From Flavobacteriales bacterium (GTDB lineage Bacteria; Bacteroidota; Bacteroidia; Flavobacteriales; Flavobacteriaceae), in assembly GCA_002705485.1 (NCBI GenBank), contig PAGT01000033.1, forward strand, positions 21,148 to 30,098: a stretch of DNA of 8,951 nucleotides. The letters run 5' to 3'. Under the pieces are notes generated by a model. The model ran no database searches and was not told where the DNA came from. It saw only the letters and a list, made by a program, of their open reading frames with translations. The translations under genes and the position numbers were made by a program. Shown one piece after another: positions 5,611 to 8,951 of the stretch. The number at the start of each line of letters is the position of its first letter. The first letter of the stretch is position 1.

Positions 5611-6384
5611 TTGGATGTTGTAATCATTACACTCGTAACTTTTTCAGCAGCTGTTCTAACATTTTTTTCTGGTTTCGGACTTGGAACTATTTTAACCCCC
5701 ACAATGATGATTTTCTTCCCTGTTGAAATTGCGATAGCATTTACAGGAATTATCCATTTTTCAAATAATATTTTTAAACTTTTCATTGTATCTAAAAAAA
5801 TTGATAAAGAGATTTTAATAAAGTTTGGTGGGCCTGCAATTTTAGCATCATTTATTGGTTCATATTTACTTTTCAACATTGGAGGTGACAAAGTTCTGTA
5901 TTCTGTTTATATTTTAGGAGAATTAAGAAGTGTAACATTTATTAAGTTTTTAGTTTCAGTTCTGCTAATTATCTTTTCTTTGATTGACCTAATGCCATTT
6001 TTTAAAAACTTGAATTTCCATAAAAAAACAATTCCCCTTGGGGGTTTTTTAAGTGGTTTTTTTGGAGGCCTTACTGGAAATCAAGGTGCTTTGAGAAGTG
6101 CTTTTTTAATCAAAATGAATCTTGATAAAAAAGTTTTTATTTCTACTACAGTGTTTATTTCTACAATGGTTGACTTTACTAGAATAGGAGTTTATTCATC
6201 CAATTTACTTGCAATAGATTTTTCACAATATTTTACTTTAGGAATATTTTCAATATTATCAGCAGTATTAGGTTCAATTATAGGAAATATGCTTTTGAAA
6301 AAAATTACAATTGAAATAATAAGAACAACAGTAGCTTTTTTAATCATTTGTTTAGCAACATTTCTACTAATAGGTATAATTTAA
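5611..6384 (+). CDS. TauE/SafE family (sulfite/organosulfonate exporter-like) permease
   Basis: This inner-membrane protein of 257 residues has about eight hydrophobic segments arranged as an inverted or tandem repeat. The first half carries FFSGFGLGTILTP (18-30) and the second carries GFLSGFFGGLTGNQGALRS (145-163), the two glycine-rich signatures of the TauE/SafE family (PF01925). Members export sulfite, sulfonates or other small organic anions; the cargo here is not known. The start is unusual. An in-frame stop (TAA, 5599-5601) lies just upstream and the next ATG (5704) would remove the first signature helix, so TTG at 5611 is the best start, with ATT at 5605 the only other candidate. It follows the two tiny membrane proteins on the same strand. 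A short AT palindrome (AATATTAATATT, 6383-6394) overlaps its stop. Confidence 0.88.
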   Translation: MDVVIITLVTFSAAVLTFFSGFGLGTILTPTMMIFFPVEIAIAFTGIIHFSNNIFKLFIVSKKIDKEILIKFGGPAILASFIGSYLLFNIGGDKVLYSVYILGELRSVTFIKFLVSVLLIIFSLIDLMPFFKNLNFHKKTIPLGGFLSGFFGGLTGNQGALRSAFLIKMNLDKKVFISTTVFISTMVDFTRIGVYSSNLLAIDFSQYFTLGIFSILSAVLGSIIGNMLLKKITIEIIRTTVAFLIICLATFLLIGII

Positions 6385-6420
6385 TATTAATATTCATAAA
6401 TTAGATTTATAATTTGATAA

Positions 6421-8670
6421 ATGCAGAACAGTTCCAATAAAATATTACAAATTCTCGGTGGGTTTATAGCTTTTGGATTTGGATTATTACAAGGTATAGA
6501 TTGGTTATTTACAAAATATGAAATTGGGAATTTTTATTTTAATATAATTTTAATTCTTCTTCTTTTAGGATTTATAGTTTCTATAGTCATTACATTCAGA
6601 AAAAATCGCAATGTAAATAACAACACAAAAAAACAAACATCGAAAGTAAAATTAGTGATTGGGACGTTTCTCTCATTGATTCTCGTTTCCTTATTTGTTT
6701 ATTTTTTTAAAAAAATAAATGACAATGATAGCTTAATAAATGAAAAAATTCCTGAGATAATTAAATTATTTGATGAAGGAAAAGTCAACATGGTGTTTTT
6801 AGAAACAAAAAAACTGATTGAAGACTATCCAAAAAATGAAATTCTTAAAAATTACTTTGAGAAATCAAGTCAATTTGCATATTTAAAAACTGATACCAAC
6901 GGAGTTGAAGTAAGCATTAAATACTCAGGAGACTCGATTTTCAATTTCATCGGAACTACACCAATAGACTCATTTCCTGTACCAAGAAACCGAAGATCAC
7001 ATGTGCTTAAACTCAAATACGAAGGCAGGGAATATATTCAAAACAGTAAACTTTATCATGATTATTTTTTACCTGATTCAAAAATTAATGTTCCACAAAA
7101 TCATAAAGTATTTCTTGGAGCTAATTCTTGGATGTTTTTACAGGGTGTTAATTTTGATAATGTAAAAATAGCACCTTTCTCGATTTCAAAAAACGAAGTT
7201 TCTAACGAAGATTTTCAGGATTTTGTTGACAACGGAGGTTATGAAAATCCATTGTACTGGGATTTTCCATTCCAAGTTGGTGATAAAATATTAGATTTCA
7301 ACTCTAATGTAAAATTATTTACAGATAAATTTGGAAAATTAGGCCCAGCTAACTGGTCATATGGCAAGTATCCGTCAGGACTTGAAAATCATCCAGTAAC
7401 TGGAATCAGTTGGTTTGAAGCCAAAGCTTATGCTAATTATAAAAAAATGTCACTTCCTAACATTTTCCAATGGTTGTACGCTTCAGGTCTTCCTGAGGAC
7501 TGGTTTGAAATTAATAGATCTGTAACAAATGAAAGCAACTATAATTCAACTCAAACTAGAGCTGTTGATAACAGTGGTGGTGCTTACAATGAACTAAATA
7601 ACATTGGAGGAAATGTTAAAGAATGGACCCTAAATCCAAATGGGAAAGAAAAAGAAAAATTTTCAATTTTGGGCGGTTCATTTTCTGAACAGCCCTACAC
7701 CTTTAACAATTATTACAGTCTTTCCCCAATGGATAGAAGTATTGGTAACGGTATTAGACTATCACAAAATTTAAACACTAGTAAAAATCTAGAACAAAAC
7801 AACTTTATTGTAGAGCAGTTCGAGAGAAATATTATTGATCTACCTGATGTTAGTGATGAACTTTTTGAATTTTATAAAACTCAATTTGATTACGATAAAA
7901 GTTCAATTAATGCAACCACAACTAACATTTTAAATTTCCAAGAGGGCTATACAGCGCAAAAGTTTGAATTGGAAACCACTTATGACAGTGAGGAAAAATT
8001 ATTCGGATATATTGTTTATTCAAATAAGTTCAAGGACAAATATGATCCAGTGATTTATTTTCCTAATGCATCATCAATTACAAATAATAATGATTCTAAT
8101 TTGTATCAGGATATGTTTGGAATGAAGCATCTTGTCGATGAAGGTTATGCGATTATTCATCCCATTTACCATAACACTTATTCAAGACAGAAAACATATA
8201 ATACATTCTGGCCTGACCAATCTGAAAATTATAAAAGTACAATAATCAAAATTGGTCAAGACTTTAAAAGAAGTATTGATTATATTGATTCAAGAAGTGA
8301 TTTTAATATTGAAAACTTGTCTTATTTTGGATATAGCTGGGGATCAACAACATCAAATTATTTACTAGCGATTGACGATAGAGTAAAGTCAGCTTTTTTA
8401 TGTGTTGGAGGAGTAATGTCGCAGAAATCTAAACCTGAGGTTGAGGCTCATTATTATCTAAGAAGAATCAAAACACCAATTTTTCATGTGATTGGAAAAC
8501 TTGATGGAATCTTTGGTTATGAAAAAAGTTATAAGCCTTGGAAAAGTTTAATTGGTACCGATCCAAAAAATCTTAAAACATTGGAGCTGAATGATTTTGG
8601 TCACGGAATACCTTGGGACACAATAATTAAATATCAGGCAAACTGGTACAAACAGTTTTCAGTCAAATAA
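6421..8670 (+). CDS. Membrane-anchored FGE-sulfatase-like/alpha-beta hydrolase multidomain protein
   Basis: This 749-residue protein has several domains in order. There are three membrane helices (about 9-30, 38-59, 78-97), with a Lys/Arg/Asn-rich loop at 60-77 that should be cytoplasmic, which places the rest in the periplasm. A short helical, half-TPR-like part follows (105-150), then a PEGA-like beta segment (about 153-206). A formylglycine-generating-enzyme-like (SUMF1) domain spans about 228-450, with HPVTGISWFEAKAYANY (324-340), NNIGGNVKEW (393-402), ILGGSF (416-421) and IGNGIRLS (441-448). A C-terminal alpha/beta hydrolase spans about 505-748, with nucleophile elbow G637-Y-S639-W-G641, D695 in GKLDG and H728 in FGHG. 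The FGE domain has no cysteine at all (the only Cys is 661), so formylglycine synthesis is unlikely. In related multidomain proteins a Ser/Thr kinase often precedes these domains; none is present here. Substrate unknown. Confidence 0.85.
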   Translation: MQNSSNKILQILGGFIAFGFGLLQGIDWLFTKYEIGNFYFNIILILLLLGFIVSIVITFRKNRNVNNNTKKQTSKVKLVIGTFLSLILVSLFVYFFKKINDNDSLINEKIPEIIKLFDEGKVNMVFLETKKLIEDYPKNEILKNYFEKSSQFAYLKTDTNGVEVSIKYSGDSIFNFIGTTPIDSFPVPRNRRSHVLKLKYEGREYIQNSKLYHDYFLPDSKINVPQNHKVFLGANSWMFLQGVNFDNVKIAPFSISKNEVSNEDFQDFVDNGGYENPLYWDFPFQVGDKILDFNSNVKLFTDKFGKLGPANWSYGKYPSGLENHPVTGISWFEAKAYANYKKMSLPNIFQWLYASGLPEDWFEINRSVTNESNYNSTQTRAVDNSGGAYNELNNIGGNVKEWTLNPNGKEKEKFSILGGSFSEQPYTFNNYYSLSPMDRSIGNGIRLSQNLNTSKNLEQNNFIVEQFERNIIDLPDVSDELFEFYKTQFDYDKSSINATTTNILNFQEGYTAQKFELETTYDSEEKLFGYIVYSNKFKDKYDPVIYFPNASSITNNNDSNLYQDMFGMKHLVDEGYAIIHPIYHNTYSRQKTYNTFWPDQSENYKSTIIKIGQDFKRSIDYIDSRSDFNIENLSYFGYSWGSTTSNYLLAIDDRVKSAFLCVGGVMSQKSKPEVEAHYYLRRIKTPIFHVIGKLDGIFGYEKSYKPWKSLIGTDPKNLKTLELNDFGHGIPWDTIIKYQANWYKQFSVK

Positions 8671-8693
8671 ATAGTTTCTAAAATAAGCTAATT

Positions 8694-8951
8694 ATGAAAA
8701 ATCCTTTTATTTATAATATTAATCTGGTGGTAATCTTATCATTTTTCCTTCAATCATCTTTTTCTCAAGATATTCTTGATTTGAAAGAAAGAGCTTCTGT
8801 AATTAAAGAAATTCAAAAAGATAGAATAGAAAACTTACTTCCACAATTAATGGAGGAGACTGGCATTGATATGTGGATTATAATCGCAAGAGAATATAAT
8901 GAAGACCCAATAATTAAAACATTCTTACCTCCAACATGGCTAAACGCTCGA
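8694..8951 (+). CDS. Secreted M24 family peptidase (Xaa-Pro aminopeptidase-like), partial
   Basis: This is the first 86 residues of a gene that runs off the right edge. A signal peptide is visible: K2, a hydrophobic stretch at about 9-20 and a probable cleavage after SSFS (24) before QDIL. The mature start, LKERASVIKEIQKDRIENLL followed by LMEETGIDMWIIIAREYNEDP (about 28-73) and FLPPTWLNAR (77-86), matches the N-terminal creatinase-like domain of a group of secreted M24 metallopeptidases. The metal-binding pita-bread domain lies beyond the window, so catalysis cannot be checked. It begins 23 bases after the stop of the multidomain protein, probably in the same transcript. Both would act outside the cytoplasm. 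I am fairly sure of the family, from the IDMWIIIAREYNEDP and LPPTWL signatures. Confidence 0.82.
   Translation, partial: MKNPFIYNINLVVILSFFLQSSFSQDILDLKERASVIKEIQKDRIENLLPQLMEETGIDMWIIIAREYNEDPIIKTFLPPTWLNAR

Noticed and set aside
5598..5891. Minus-strand open frame opposite the TauE/SafE start
   Set aside because: Antisense shadow; the plus-strand frame carries the family signatures.
6383..6410. AT palindrome (AATATTAATATT) and ATAAAT-TAG-ATTTAT repeat before the multidomain gene as operator or terminator
   Set aside because: Both are pure or nearly pure A/T and short; I cannot separate them from background.
7660..7770. FGE-like C-terminus as the variable region of a diversity-generating retroelement
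   Set aside because: No reverse transcriptase, template repeat or second copy of this region is in the window, and the protein continues into another domain.

Overview
The window is AT-rich DNA and reads as a free-living, probably marine, member of the Bacteroidota, most likely Flavobacteriia. This rests on several signs. The start codons lack Shine-Dalgarno sequences and have A-rich upstream bases. A few TAnnTTTG-like -7 boxes sit in divergent gaps. The protein families are ones I associate with that group: a BI-1/YccA membrane protein with a long soluble N-terminus, a CPXCG Cys-rich protein, a small DoxX protein, and a secreted M24 peptidase with an LPPTWLNAR motif. Genus and species cannot be told from the sequence.

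Layout. At the left edge (1-374, minus) is the N-terminal part of a YkuK/DUF458 RNase H-like protein, followed by a single-domain cupin (497-865, minus). A Bax inhibitor-1/YccA membrane protein runs the other way (933-1697, plus) and converges on a long minus-strand gene string. That string, read from 5195 down to 1705, is DoxX, a secreted protein of unknown function, a CPXCG zinc-ribbon-like protein, a possible dimeric alpha/beta-barrel protein, two tiny membrane proteins, a PhzF-family enzyme and a BASS-type sodium symporter. Three of its junctions are ATGA overlaps and another is a direct stop-start abutment, so it looks like one eight-gene operon. A 62-bp divergent gap (5196-5257) separates it from a plus-strand string: two tiny membrane proteins, a TauE/SafE transporter that starts with TTG, a 749-residue membrane-anchored multidomain protein, and the start of a secreted M24 peptidase cut by the window end.

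Functions. The string combines transporters (BASS, TauE/SafE), membrane proteins (DoxX, BI-1) and small metabolic enzymes. I see no single pathway that unites them, and it may be ordinary housekeeping and accessory content. The most notable structure is a two-gene module of tiny membrane proteins that occurs twice in inverted orientation (3411-3760 minus, 5258-5574 plus). The first genes of the two copies share 23 of 31 residues, including a VGIWVPSILA motif, and 13 of those 23 residues use different codons, which points to an old duplication kept by selection.

The second notable object is the 749-residue protein. It has three N-terminal membrane helices, a PEGA-like segment, a formylglycine-generating-enzyme-like domain without any cysteine, and a C-terminal alpha/beta hydrolase with an apparently intact Ser-Asp-His triad. 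No mobile element, CRISPR array, tRNA or rRNA was seen, and no stretch over 300 bases lacks a gene.
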